This document shows, one piece after another, positions 34,865-48,531 of a stretch of DNA of 64,000 bases (its first letter is position 1; the number at the start of each line of letters is the position of its first letter). This stretch comes from Balanoglossus misakiensis (Eukaryota > Hemichordata), in assembly GCA_040954595.2 (NCBI GenBank), contig CM082597.2:8804001-8868000 (forward strand), written 5' to 3'. The notes under the pieces were generated by a model. It did not search any database and was not told where the DNA came from. It saw only the letters and a list, made by a program, of their open reading frames with translations. The translations under genes and the position numbers were made by a program.

Positions 34865-37800
34865 TTTTTGATGATTTTCAACAATGATTTTTTTTCAAAA
34901 ATCGACGAAATTTTGAGATTTTGCAGTCAAAAATTTGTCATTTTTTGATGATTTTCAACAATTTTTTTAAAAAATCGACGAAAATTTGAGATTTTGCAGT
35001 AAAAAATTTGTCATTTTTTGATGATTTTCACCCATGATTTTTTCAAAATTGGCAAAATTTTGAGATTTTGCAAAGTCGAAAATTTGTCATTTTTTGATGA
35101 TTTTCACCCATGATTTTTTTTCACAAATCGACGAAATTTTGAGTCTTTGCAGTCGAAAATTTGTCATTTTTTGATGATTTTCCCCCATGATTTTTTTCAA
35201 AAATCAACGAAATTTTGAGATTTTGCAAAGTCGAAAATTTGTCATTTTTAGATGATTTTCACCCGTCTTTTTTCAAAAAATCGACGAAATTTTGAGATTT
35301 TGCAAAGAGGAAAATTTGTCATTTTTTGATAATTTTCAACAATGATTTATTTCAAAAATCGACGAAATTTTGAGATTTTGCAGTCGAAAATTTGTCATTT
35401 TTTGATGATTTTCCCCCATGATTTTTTTCTAAAATCGACGAAATTTTGAGATTTTGCAAAGTTGAAAATTTTTCAAAAATCGACGAAATTTATAGATTTT
35501 GCAAAGAGGAAAATTTGTCATTTTTTGATGATTTTCACCCGTTTTTTTTTCAAAAATCGACGAAATTTTGAGATTTTGCAGTCGAAAATTTGTCATTTTT
35601 TGATGATTTTCACCCATGATTTTTTCAAAATTGACGAAATTTTGAAATTTTGCAGTCGAAAATTTGTCATTTTTTGATGATTTTTACCCATGATTTTTTT
35701 CAAAAATCGACGAAAATTTGAGATTTTGCAAAGAGGAAAATTTGTCATTTTTTGATGATTTTCAACAATGATTTTTTTTCAAAAATCGACGAAATTTTGA
35801 GATTTTGCAGTCAAAAATTTGTCATTTTTTGATGATTTTCAACAATTTTTTTAAAAAATCGACGAAAATTTGAGATTTTGCAGTAAAAAATTTGTCATTT
35901 TTTGATGATTTTCACCCATGATTTTTTCAAAATTGGCAAAATTTTGAGATTTTGCAAAGTCGAAAATTTGTCATTTTTTGATGATTTTCACCCATGATTT
36001 TTTTTCACAAATCGACGAAATTTTGAGTCTTTGCAGTCGAAAATTTGTCATTTTTTGATGATTTTCCCCCATGATTTTTTTCAAAAATCAACGAAATTTT
36101 GAGATTTTGCAAAGTCGAAAATTTGTCATTTTTAGATGATTTTCACCCGTCTTTTTTCAAAAAATCGACGAAATTTTGAGATTTTGCAAAGAGGAAAATT
36201 TGTCATTTTTTGATAATTTTCAACAATGATTTATTTCAAAAATCGACGAAATTTTGAGATTTTGCAGTCGAAAATTTGTCATTTTTTGATGATTTTCCCC
36301 CATGATTTTTTTCTAAAATCGACGAAATTTTGAGATTTTGCAAAGTTGAAAATTTTTCAAAAATCGACGAAATTTATAGATTTTGCAAAGAGGAAAATTT
36401 GTCATTTTTTGATGATTTTCACCCGTTTTTTTTTCAAAAATCGACGAAATTTTGAGATTTTGCAGTCGAAAATTTGTCATTTTTTGATGATTTTCACCCA
36501 TGATTTTTTCAAAATTGACGAAATTTTGAAATTTTGCAGTCGAAAATTTGTCATTTTTTGATCATTTTCCCCATGATTTTTTTCAAAAATCGACGAAATT
36601 TTGAGATTTTGCAAAGTCGAAAATTTTGTCATTTTTTGATGATTTTCAACCATGATTTTTTTTCAAAAATCGACGAAAATTTGAGATTTTGCAAAGACGA
36701 AAATTTGTCATTTTTGATGATTTTTACCCATGATTTTTTTTTCAAAAATGGACGAAATTTTGAGATTTTGCAAAGACGAAAATTTGTCATTTTTTGATGA
36801 TTTTCACCCATGATTTTTTTTCAAAAATCGACGAAATTTTGAGATTTTGCAAAGAGGAAAATTTGTCATTTTTTGATGATTTTCAACCATGATTTTTTTT
36901 CAAAAATCGACGAAATTTTGAGATTTTGCAAAGTCGTAAATGTGTCATTTTTTGATGATTTTCACCCGTTTTTTTTTCAAAATTTGTCATTTTTTGATGA
37001 TTTTCACCCATGTTTTTTTTTTACAAAAATCGACGAACCTATGATTTTTTTCAAAATCGACGAAATTTTGTGATTTTACAAAGTCGAAAATGTGTCATTT
37101 TTTGATGATTTTCACCCGTTTTTTTTTCAAAATTTGTCATTTTTTGATGATTTTCACCCGTTTTTTTTTCAAAAATCGACGAAATTTTGAGATTTTGCAA
37201 AGTCGAAAATGTGTCATTTTTTGATGATTTTCACCCGTTTTTTTTTCAAAATTTGTCATTTTTTGATGATTTTCACCCATGCTTTTTTATAAAAAATCGA
37301 CGAACCTATGATTTTTTTCAAAATCGACGAAATTTTGTGATTTTACAAAGTCGAAAATTTTGTCATTTTTTGATGATTTTCAACCATGATTTTTTTTCAA
37401 AAATCGACGAAAATTTGAGATTTTGCAAAGACGAAAATTTGTCATTTTTTGATGATTTTCACCCATGATTTTTTTTCAAAAATCGACGAAATTTTGAGAT
37501 TTTGCAAAGAGGAAAATTTGTCATTTTTTCATGATTTTCCCCCATGATTTTTTTCAAAAATCGACGAAATTTTGAGATTTTGCAAAGTCGAAAATTTTGT
37601 CATTTTTTGATGATTTTCAACCATGATTTTTTTCAAAAATCGACGAAAATTTGAGATTTTGCAAAGATGAAAATTTGTCATTTTTTGATGATTTTCACCC
37701 ATGATTTTTTTTCAAAAATCGACGAAATTTTGAGATTTTGCATAGTCGAAAATGTGTCATTTTTTGATGATTTTCACCCGTTTTCTTTTCAAAATTTGTC

Positions 37801-39520
37801 ATTTTTTGATGATTTTTACCCATGATTTTTTTCAAAAATCGACGAAAATTTGAGATTTTGCAAAGAGGAAAATTTGTCATTTTTTGATGATTTTCAACAA
37901 TGATTTTTTTTCAAAAATCGACGAAATTTTGAGATTTTGCAGTCAAAAATTTGTCATTTTTTGATGATTTTCAACAATTTTTTTAAAAAATCGACGAAAA
38001 TTTGAGATTTTGCAGTAAAAAATTTGTCATTTTTTGATGATTTTCACCCATGATTTTTTCAAAATTGGCAAAATTTTGAGATTTTGCAAAGTCGAAAATT
38101 TGTCATTTTTTGATGATTTTCACCCATGATTTTTTTTCACAAATCGACGAAATTTTGAGTCTTTGCAGTCGAAAATTTGTCATTTTTTGATGATTTTCCC
38201 CCATGATTTTTTTCAAAAATCAACGAAATTTTGAGATTTTGCAAAGTCGAAAATTTGTCATTTTTAGATGATTTTCACCCGTCTTTTTTCAAAAAATCGA
38301 CGAAATTTTGAGATTTTGCAAAGAGGAAAATTTGTCATTTTTTGATAATTTTCAACAATGATTTATTTCAAAAATCGACGAAATTTTGAGATTTTGCAGT
38401 CGAAAATTTGTCATTTTTTGATGATTTTCCCCCATGATTTTTTTCTAAAATCGACGAAATTTTGAGATTTTGCAAAGTTGAAAATTTTTCAAAAATCGAC
38501 GAAATTTATAGATTTTGCAAAGAGGAAAATTTGTCATTTTTTGATGATTTTCACCCGTTTTTTTTTCAAAAATCGACGAAATTTTGAGATTTTGCAGTCG
38601 AAAATTTGTCATTTTTTGATGAATTTCACCCATGATTTTTTCAAAATTGACGAAATTTTGAAATTTTGCAGTCGAAAATTTGTCATTTTTTGATCATTTT
38701 CCCCATGATTTTTTTCAAAAATCGACGAAATTTTGAGATTTTGCAAAGTCGAAAATTTTGTCATTTTTTGATGATTTTCAACCATGATTTTTTTTCAAAA
38801 ATCGACGAAAATTTGAGATTTTGCAAAGACGAAAATTTGTCATTTTTTGATGATTTTCACCCATGATTTTTTTTCAAAAATCGACGAAATTTTGAGATTT
38901 TGCAAAGAGGAAAATTTGTCATTTTTTGATGATTTTCAACCATGATTTTTTTTCAAAAATCGACGAAATTTTGAGATTTTGCAAAGTCGTAAATGTGTCA
39001 TTTTTTGATGATTTTCACCCGTTTTTTTTTCAAAATTTGTCATTTTTTGATGATTTTCACCCATGTTTTTTTTTACAAAAATCGACGAACCTATGATTTT
39101 TTTCAAAATCGACGAAATTTTGTGATTTTACAAAGTCGAAAATGTGTCATTTTTTGATGATTTTCACCCGTTTTTTTTTCAAAATTTGTCATTTTTTGAT
39201 GATTTTCACCCGTTTTTTTTTCAAAAATCGACGAAATTTTGAGATTTTGCAAAGTCGAAAATGTGTCATTTTTTGATGATTTTCACCCGTTTTTTTTTCA
39301 AAATTTGTCATTTTTTGATGATTTTCACCCATGCTTTTTTATAAAAAATCGACGAACCTATGATTTTTTTCAAAATCGACGAAATTTTGTGATTTTACAA
39401 AGTCGAAAATTTTGTCATTTTTTGATGATTTTCAACCATGATTTTTTTTCAAAAATCGACGAAAATTTGAGATTTTGCAAAGACGAAAATTTGTCATTTT
39501 TTGATGATTTTCACCCATGA
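31194..39520. repeat. Higher-order block repeated three times (offsets about 5.34 and 2.13 kb)
   Basis: The block starting at 31194 recurs at 36534 and, in part, at 38666. The preceding block at 35429-35677 recurs at 36313-36561 (884-bp offset) and 38445-38693 (2132-bp offset). Short monomers with gacgaacctatgattttttt occur only in these blocks. Confidence 0.9.
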
Positions 39521-42500
39521 TTTTTTTTCAAAAATCGACGAAATTTTGAGATTTTGCAAAGAGGAAAATTTGTCATTTTTTCATGATTTTCCCCCATGAT
39601 TTTTTTCAAAAATCGACGAAATTTTGAGATTTTGCAAAGTCGAAAATTTTGTCATTTTTTGATGATTTTCAACCATGATTTTTTTCAAAAATCGACGAAA
39701 ATTTGAGATTTTGCAAAGATGAAAATTTGTCATTTTTGATGATTTTTACCCATAATTTTTTTTCAGAAATGGACAAAATTTGAGATTTTGCAAAGACGAA
39801 AATTTGTCATTTTTTGATGATTTTCACCCATGATTTTTTTTCAAAAATCGACGAAATTTTGAGATTTTGCAAAGTCGAAAATGTGTCATTTTTTGATGAT
39901 TTTCACCCGTTTTTTTTTCAAAATTTGTCATTTTTTGATGATTTTTACCCATGATTTTTTTTCAAAAATGGACGAAATTTTGAGATTTTGCAAAGTCGAA
40001 AATTTGTTATTTTTTGATGATTTTCACCCATGTCTTTTTTTAAAAATCGACGAAATTTTGAGATTTTGCAAAGAGGAAAATTTGTCATTTTTTCATGATT
40101 TTCCCCCATGATTTTTTTCAAAACTCGACGAAATTTTGAGATTTTGCAAAGATGAAAATTTGTCATTTTTGATGATTTTTACCCATAATTTCGTTTCAGA
40201 AATGGACGAAATTTTGAGATTTTGCAAAGACGAATATTTGTCATTTTTTCATGATTTTCCCCCATGATTTTTTTCAAAAATCGACGAAATTTTGAGATTT
40301 TGCAAAGTCGACGAAAATGTGTCATTTTTTGATGATTTTCACCCGTTTTTTTTCAAAAATCGACGAAATTTTGAGATTTTGCAAAATCGAAAATTTGTCA
40401 TTTTTTGATGATTTTCCCCCATGATTTTTTTTTAAAAATGGACGAAATTTTGAGATTTTGCAAAGACGAAAATTTGTCATTTTTGATGATTTTTACCCAT
40501 GATTTTTTTTTCAAAAATGGACGAAATTTTGAGATTTTGCAAAGACGAAAAATTTTCATTTTTTGATGATTTTCACCCATGATTTTTTTTCAAAAATCGA
40601 CGAAATTTTGAGATTTTGCAAAGTCGTAAATGTGTCATTTTTTGATCATTTTCACCCGTTTTTTTTTCAAAATTTGTCATTTTTTGATGATTTTCACCTA
40701 TGATTTTTGTCAAAAATCAACAAAATTTTGAGATTTTGCAACGTCGAAAATTTGTCATTTTTTTGATGATTTTCACCCATGATTTTTTTCAAAAATCGAC
40801 GAAATTTTGAGATTTTGCAAAGTCGAAAATTTGTCATTTTTTGATGATTTTCACCGATGATTTTTTTCAACAATCGAAAAAATTTTGAGATTTTGCAAAG
40901 TCGAAAATGTGTCATTTTTTGATGATTTTCACCCGTTTTTTTTTCAAAATTTGTCATTTTTTGATGATTTTCACCAATGATATTTTTCAAAAATCGAAAA
41001 AATTTTGAGATTTTGCAAAGTCGAAAATTTGTCATTTTTTGATGATTTTCACCCATGATTTTCTTCAAAAATCGACGAAATTTTGAGATTTTGCAAAGTC
41101 GAAAATTTGTCATTTTTGATGATTTTCACCTATGATTTTTTTCAAAAATCAACAAAATTTTGAGATTTTGCTACGTCGAAAATTTGTCATTTTTTTGATG
41201 ATTTTCACCCATGATTTTTTTCAAAAATCGACGAAATTTTGAGATTTTGCAAAGTCGAAAATTTTCTCATTTTTTGATGATTTTCACCGATGATTTTTTT
41301 CAACAATCGAAAAAATTTTGAGATTTTGCAAAGTCGAAAATTTGTCATTTTTTGATGATTTTCACCCATGATTTTCTTCAAAAATCGACGAAATTTTGAG
41401 ATTTTGCAAAGTCGAAAATTTTGTCATTTTTTGATGATTTTCAACCATGATTTTTTTCAAAAATCGACGAAAATTTGAGATTTTGCAAAGATGAAAATTT
41501 GTCATTTTTGATGATTTTTACCCATAATTTTTTTTCAGAAATGGACAAAATTTGAGATTTTGCAAAGACGAAAATTTGTCATTTTTTGATGATTTTCACC
41601 CATGATTTTTTTTCAAAAATCGACGAAATTTTGAGATTTTGCAAAGTCGAAAATGTGTCATTTTTTGATGATTTTCACCCGTTTTTTTTTCAAAATTTGT
41701 CATTTTTTGATGATTTTTACCCATGATTTTTTTTCAAAAATGGACGAAATTTTGAGATTTTGCAAAGTCGAAAATTTGTTATTTATTGATGATTTTCACC
41801 CATGTCTTTTTTTAAAAATCGACGAAATTTTGAGATTTTGCAAAGTCGAAAATTTGTCATTTTTTCATGATTTTCCCCCATGATTTTTTTCAAAACTCGA
41901 CGAAATTTTGAGATTTTGCAAAGATGAAAATTTGTCATTTTTGATGATTTTTACCCATAATTTTGTTTCAGAAATGGACGAAATTTTGAGATTTTGCAAA
42001 GACGAATATTTGTCATTTTTTGATGATTTTCACCCATGATTTTTTTTCAAAAATCGACGAAATTTTGAGATTTTGCATAGTCGAAAATGTGTCATTTTTT
42101 GATGATTTTCACCCGTTTTCTTTTCAAAATTTGTCATTTTTTGATGATATTTACCTATGATTTTTTTTCAAAAATGGACGAAATTTTGAGATTTTGCAAA
42201 GTCGGAAATTTGTTATTTTTTGATGATTTTCACCCATGTCTTTTTTTAAAAATCGACGAAATTTTGAGATTTTGCAAAGAGGAAAATTTGTCATTTTTTC
42301 ATGATTTTCCCCCATGATTTTTTTCAAAAATCGACGAAATTTTGAGATTTTGCAAAGTCGAAAATTTGTCATTTTTTGATGATTTTCACCGATGATTTTT
42401 TTCAACAATCGAAAAAATTTTGAGATTTTGCAAAGTCGAAAATGTGTCATTTTTTGATGATTTTCACCCGTTTTTTTTTCAAAATTTGTCATTTTTTGAT

Positions 42501-42662
42501 GATTTTCACCAATGATATTTTTCAAAAATCGAAAAAATTTTGAGATTTTGCAAAGTCGAAAATTTGTCATTTTTTGATGATTTTCACCTATAATTTTTTT
42601 CAAAAATCAACAAAATTTTGAGATTTTGCAACGTCGAAAATTTGTCATTTTTTTGATGATTT

Positions 42663-44626
42663 TCACCCATGATTTTTTTCAAAAATCGACGAAATTTTGA
42701 GATTTTGCAAAGTCGAAAATTTTCTCATTTTTTGATGATTTTCACCGATGATTTTTTTCAACAATCGAAAAAATTTTGAGATTTTGCAAAGTCGAAAATT
42801 TGTCATTTTTTGATGATTTTCACCCATGATTTTCTTCAAAAATCGACGAAATTTTGAGATTTTGCAAAGTCGAAAATTTGTCATTTTTTGATGATTTTCA
42901 CCTATGATTTTTTTCAAAAATCAACAAAATTTTGAGATTTTGCAAAGTCGAAAATGTGTCATTTTTTGATGATTTTCACCCATGATTTTTTTCAAAAATC
43001 GACGAAATTTTAAGATTTTGCAAAGTCGAAAATTTGTCATTTTTTGATGATTTTCACCCATGATTTTTTTCAAAATTGACGAAATTTTGAGATTTTGCAA
43101 AGTCGAAAATTTCTCATTTTTTGATGCATTTTCACCCATGATTTTTTTTCAAAAATCGACGAAATTGTGAGATTTTGCAAAGTCGAAAATTTGTCATTTT
43201 TTGATGATTTTCACCCATGATTTTTATTCAAAATTGACGAAATTTTGAGATTTTGCAAAGTCGAAAATTTGTCATTTTTTGATGATTTTCCCCCATGTTT
43301 TTTTTTTAAAAATGGACGAAATTTTGAGATTTTGCAAAGTCGAAAATTTGTCATTTTTTGATGATTTTCACCGATGATTTTTTTCAACAATCGAAAAAAT
43401 TTTGAGATTTTGCAAAGTCGAAAATGTGTCATTTTTTGATGATTTTCACCCGTTTTTTTTTCAAAATTTGTCATTTTTTGATGATTTTCACCAATGATAT
43501 TTTTCAAAAATCGAAAAAATTTTGAGATTTTGCAAAGTCGAAAATTTGTCATTTTTTGATGATTTTCACCTATAATTTTTTTCAAAAATCAACAAAATTT
43601 TGAGATTTTGCAACGTCGAAAATTTGTCATTTTTTTGATGATTTTCACCCATGATTTTTTTCAAAAATCGACGAAATTTTGAGATTTTGCAAAGTCGAAA
43701 ATTTTCTCATTTTTTGATGATTTTCACCGATGATTTTTTTCAACAATCGAAAAAATTTTGAGATTTTGCAAAGTCGAAAATTTGTCATTTTTTGATGATT
43801 TTCACCCATGATTTTCTTCAAAAATCGACGAAATTTTGAGATTTTGCAAAGTCGAAAATTTGTCATTTTTTGATGATTTTCACCTATGATTTTTTTCAAA
43901 AATCAACAAAATTTTGAGATTTTGCAAAGTCGAAAATGTGTCATTTTTTGATGATTTTCACCCATGATTTTTTTCAAAAATCGACGAAATTTTAAGATTT
44001 TGCAAAGTCGAAAATTTGTCATTTTTTGATGATTTTCACCCATGATTTTTTTCAAAATTGACGAAATTTTGAGATTTTGCAAAGTCGAAAATTTCTCATT
44101 TTTTGATGCATTTTCACCCATGATTTTTTTTCAAAAATCGACGAAATTGTGAGATTTTGCAAAGTCGAAAATTTGTCATTTTTTGATGATTTTCACCCAT
44201 GATTTTTATTCAAAATTGACGAAATTTTGAGATTTTGCAAAGTCGAAAATTTGTCATTTTTTGATGATTTTCCCCCATGTTTTTTTTTTAAAAATGGACG
44301 AAATTTTGAGATTTTGCAAAGTCGAAAATTTGTCATTTTTTGATGATTTTTACCCATGTTTTTTTTCAAAAATCTACGAAATTTTGAGATTTTGCAAAGT
44401 CGAAAATTTGTCATTTTTTGATGATTTTCACCCATGATTTTCTTCAAAAATCGACGAAATTTTGAGATTTTGCAAAGTCGAAAATTGGTCATTTTTTGAT
44501 GATTTTCACCTATGATTTTTTTCAAAAATCAACAAAATTTTGAGATTTTGCAAAGTCGAAAATTTGTCATTTTTTTGATGATTTTCACCCATGATTTTTT
44601 TCAAAAATCGACGAAATTTTGAGATT
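42663..44626. repeat. Two-copy 982-bp higher-order repeat (right part of array)
   Basis: The segment from 42663 to about 43644 is repeated at 43645-44626. Internal variants such as gatgcattttcaccc and ggattttaagattttgc-type changes occur at the same places in both. It is the freshest-looking duplication near the right edge. Confidence 0.93.
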
Positions 44627-47134
44627 TTGCAAAGTCGAAAATTTGTCATTTTTTGATGATTTTCACCCATGATTTTTTTCAAAATTGACGAAATTTTGAG
44701 ATTTTGCAAAGTCGAAAATTTCTCATTTTTTGATGATTTTCCCCCATGATTTTTTTTCACAAATCGACGAAATTTTGAGATTTTGCAAAGTCGAAAACAA
44801 GCATCGTCCGATTCGAATTCGACTCGTCATCGGTAGCTTTGTTTATTTCGCCCTTGGAGACCTCCCCTGGCCTCGTTAGGATGACTGTTACCAGGACTAC
44901 CTTAAACCAATCTTTTCGAACCGGACGGTACACACGTCATGTCTTTGTTAATTGTCCAGGTACCAGAGTGTACGTGTGGGCTCCCTAAACCACTCATTGG
45001 CGGCCGGTCCCTGTCCGAATAAACACGTTTGACAGACAAAAAATGATGAACAAGTGGCTTATTTCAATACTTCGTTAACTAGACGGCTGAACTCTGAATG
45101 TTGATTCAGCAAAAAAAATGTGTTTACGGCAAGGTTTCGATCAATACGACACATTTACGCCCAAAGTAAGTGGGGGCGTTTGACCATCAATCAAAACCAC
45201 GCCCAGGTGCATGTGAACGGCCGAAGCAGTGTAACGTTTCACATTCCGTGCAACGTCCGACACTGTGTGAAAGCGGTTGCTGTCGGGTGGCTTGACCTAA
45301 TTTTCGTACATTGATATGCATTTGACACCTCACTACCTGTTTTCTCAATATTGCTAAAACTTTGCGTTGAAATATCACTGAAATGTTGATGATCCACGCA
45401 CAAGTCGTCTACCCCGGCATGAAAAGCGTCTTATACAAGAAAACTAATTGCACATGACCACCAAGGTCATACCGCAAGGTGTGTCTAAATGTCAAGGAAG
45501 GACACTTGGGTCAAGAACGACCATGACGGAGGAAAAACCGACAAGTCATTGTGTAACCTGTTTACTTGCCAATAGTCAAACGTCAAAATTTACTCTCAAC
45601 TTGGTTGCAGATCGAGTCTCCCGAATTTCCAACTTTTATGATTGGGTAAATACCGATATGCGACTGGTATGCGACGCGTTGACGACGCGAAGATTTTGTT
45701 GAAATCAAATGGTTTGTCAAATGTCATCTCACACTGGAGATACCGTGGTCATCTGACATGAAAGGGTTCGATTGGGTCTGACCGCCGTCGTTCATCCATG
45801 CTTAGAAAGCGGCGATCATGGTACAAAGTAAAACCAAGGTCAAACCTTACTGAACACATGTATTGCATGGGGAAACTTTTCTCCCTGTCTGTGTACTGAA
45901 CACGTACCGTGATTGCCATAGTTACAAACGTTACCACGTGAGAGAGATTGCATTTTACATCTGTCTTTTCAATTTTGTTGCTTTCTTACTATTCGGAATG
46001 ATGGAGTCGAAACGAAAACTTTTTGCTTCAGGTGGACCTAGGGGAAATACCTTATTTGTGACTTTTTTCATGACCCTAAAAAGACGTCGGAATTAATGTG
46101 GCTGAGGTCACTCAGGACGACGGAATGGTTGAGCGATTTTATTTTATGAGCTCCCACTAGTATTTGTTTTATTGTTTCGGCAGTGTGCCGCGTTATTCGA
46201 GCAATCTGCAGTCTGAAAACGAACGGTTTTCAAAGTTTATAACAGAAGAACAGGGGTTTAAGCATGAAAGGTCCTTTTGTCTCCCTCGCTGTGTTTGTGT
46301 CACTGTGTCTTTGACGTCTGACTGACTGATTAACTGGCTGACTGACTTACTGACTGTCTGTCAACGTCTGTCTGTCTGACTGTCTGCCCCCTCTCTCTGA
46401 GAGAGAGAGTGAGCGAGCGAGCGAGCGACCGGTGAGTGTCTCTACTGATGAATGTTGCTCTGTCTGTCTGCTTGTGTCTGTCTGCCACTCTGCCTGTTTC
46501 ACTCTGTCTCTCCTAATTTCTTTAAAATTAGGGATATGCTATTAATGCGATATGAAAGTCAGACACGACGGAAACCTTTTATTCTCAAAACTGTCTGTTA
46601 AATATTGCAAAAGGTTAAGGGCCCTTTTCGCACGAGACACATGGCTTTGCAGCCGTAGCTCCCAATGTCATAACGATTACCCGAACTACCCTAATTTTAG
46701 CCCGCCGACCCAAAACAGTTTAGATCTTCGCAAACCGGAAGTAAAAATAACGATGTCAAATATAAAACAATTCATGAAAATTGCGAGAATCACGCAAGAA
46801 CCATGATGTCATTCTTCTACACTACGACGGCCAAAGATATAAAAAAAATTGAAAAATAAAAAAATGTCCCTTTCTACCTACAATATTTTTGAAAACCATG
46901 TAATCGGAATAGCACATATTAGTTTTTTTGGCCTGAGACATATCCAATTTCCCAACTGAACATGACACGTGATCAAGCATTTTCGACTTATCAGATGCAA
47001 TCGCTGAACACCTCACACTGAGCGAGGTTTTGTCTGTCTTTATACGCGCCCTTTGTATTTGTGCGTGACATGTCCAAGCCTTGTTAGGAACTCCCGTAAA
47101 ATTCTACTCAAATGATGTATACTTTCATACTTAC

Positions 47135-47216
47135 GACTGACAGGTATTTTCAGCGTTGCCAGCTGATTGTTTGTCAGGTACCGCTTTATAACAAGACGCC
47201 CCTCTGAGTTGATAAC
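47135..47216 (-). pseudogene. Duplicate CTLD exon in copy B, orphan
   Basis: Identical in sequence and splice sites to the exon at 14825-14906. The partner exon that supplies the first CTLD cysteine is deleted in copy B, and the downstream CTLD and CUB exons exist only next to copy A. It is therefore a stranded exon copy, though it could still be spliced as a cryptic exon if the region is transcribed. Confidence 0.8.
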
Positions 47217-47279
47217 CTGCAATGTAACATCATTCAATTGGTCTAGTCATGTTAGCATTAGTAAAATGCTTCAAAAGTG

Positions 47280-47578
47280 TTAAAGGGACATGATACAAGA
47301 CACCGTTTATGTTAGTGAATGAACGTTCAACCACACACAACTTCCATCCGGCTTGTATGATACGAGAGTAAAAACTCGCCCGAAATGAATAAATGGTAGA
47401 GACCGTTTATTCATTTTGGCTACTTTTTAAAACTCTCGTGTCTATACAAGCGGGGTGGAAGGTGTGTATGGTTGAACGTTGATTCACTATATCCACATGT
47501 AGAATAATATAAACGCAGTCTTGTATCAAACATAATTAATGGAAAAAGGGCAGCGAGAGAGAGACTTTGTCCCTTTAA
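47280..47578. mobile_element. TTAA-flanked foldback MITE, family M, copy B duplicate of 14970-15268
   Basis: Same ends and interior as the copy A element, with a few substitutions. It was inherited by duplication rather than inserted independently, since it has the same position and flanks. Confidence 0.87.
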
Positions 47579-48203
47579 TGAATACAGCCACAATGTTCTG
47601 TTTATATCTACTGACGGACCAGGCATGGATTGTCACGTATAATTCTTTGAAACGTTTGGTCCTCTGAAGAAATCTGAGCACTCATCTACTCAGTTTGCTT
47701 ATTTTGTCTTCCTCCACCAGTCAGTGGTATCGTCCGATTTGATACTCCACTCTAAGCCTCTTTCTGAATGGCTCTTTAAGTTGTGATCTGTAAGTCTTAA
47801 ACCTTTCATCATCCCCCCCCCCCCCCCGTTTCCTCTTTAGAGGTCGTCAACTGGTAAACTGTGCGCCTGTGTCTCTTCCCATAGGAGTACATGGAGAATA
47901 GTTAGAAAACTCACTTCTACTATTGTCATTTTCATGAAATTTTACACATAGCTCCGACAAATCAAAATAAATTCATCACGCTCTATTTTGAGATAAACTT
48001 TGTTCAATATTGTATCCATAGACAAACCATTGGTAGAAAATGCTGACCGTTTTCTTCAATTGTCGACTAAATTCACGGCCTTGTTTAAAGTCGAAAACAA
48101 GTGCAGTGACCCAAAATGGATTTTCATTATACATACAAATCAGAAACGAAAATTCACGATTAAAAGAAATGACAATGCTTTCAATTTTACTGATCGTACA
48201 TCC

Positions 48204-48531
48204 TTAACTCGCTGCCCTTTTCCATGTTTGATACAAAACACCGTTTATATTAATGTAAATGTGGATATATAGTGATGCAACGTTCAACCGCACACACCTT
48301 CTATCCCGCATGTAGACACGAGAGCGAAAACTCGCAAAACTGAAAAATCGGTCTCTACCATTAATTCATTTTGGGCGAGTTTTTACTCTCATATCATACA
48401 AGCAGGATGGAAGTTGTGTGTGGTTGAACGTTCATTCACTACATATACACATGCCCATTAATATAAACGGTGTCTTGTATCAAACATAATTAATAGAAAA
48501 GGGCGACGAGAGAGAGAGTTTGTCCCTTTAA
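48204..48531. mobile_element. TTAA-flanked foldback MITE, family M, copy B counterpart of 16060-16357
   Basis: Left end ttaactcgctgcccttttcc and right end gtttgtccctttaa. It retains left-end sequence lost in copy A, so copy A suffered a small deletion after the duplication. Confidence 0.85.

Larger units (their letters stand above)
21711..44795. repeat. AT-rich 78-bp satellite array, about 23 kb
   Basis: Head-to-tail monomers, about 300 in total. A typical unit runs catgatttttttcaaaaatc, gacgaaattttgagattttg, caaagtcgaaaatttgtcat, tttttgatgattttcacc, which is 78 bp. Variants include units with cagtcgaaa or caaagaggaaa instead of caaagtcgaaa, units with aattggcaaaa, and short units of about 44 bp lacking the middle. 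The monomer is a multiple of three and open in one minus-strand frame, which explains the many 60-180-codon frames. These lack any consistent start or end and break at every indel. No gene or transposon interrupts the array. Confidence 0.98.

Noticed and set aside
21711-44795. Many open frames of 60-180 codons with repeated peptides such as MGENHQKMTNFRLCKISK
   Set aside because: They follow from a 78-bp tandem repeat open in one frame. Starts and ends vary with each indel, there are no introns, no signals and no terminating architecture. Reported as satellite, not as genes.
21711-44795. Possible CRISPR-like or centromere-protein-box array
   Set aside because: Repeats are contiguous with no unique spacers, the DNA is eukaryotic, and the monomer shows no recognisable CENP-B box.
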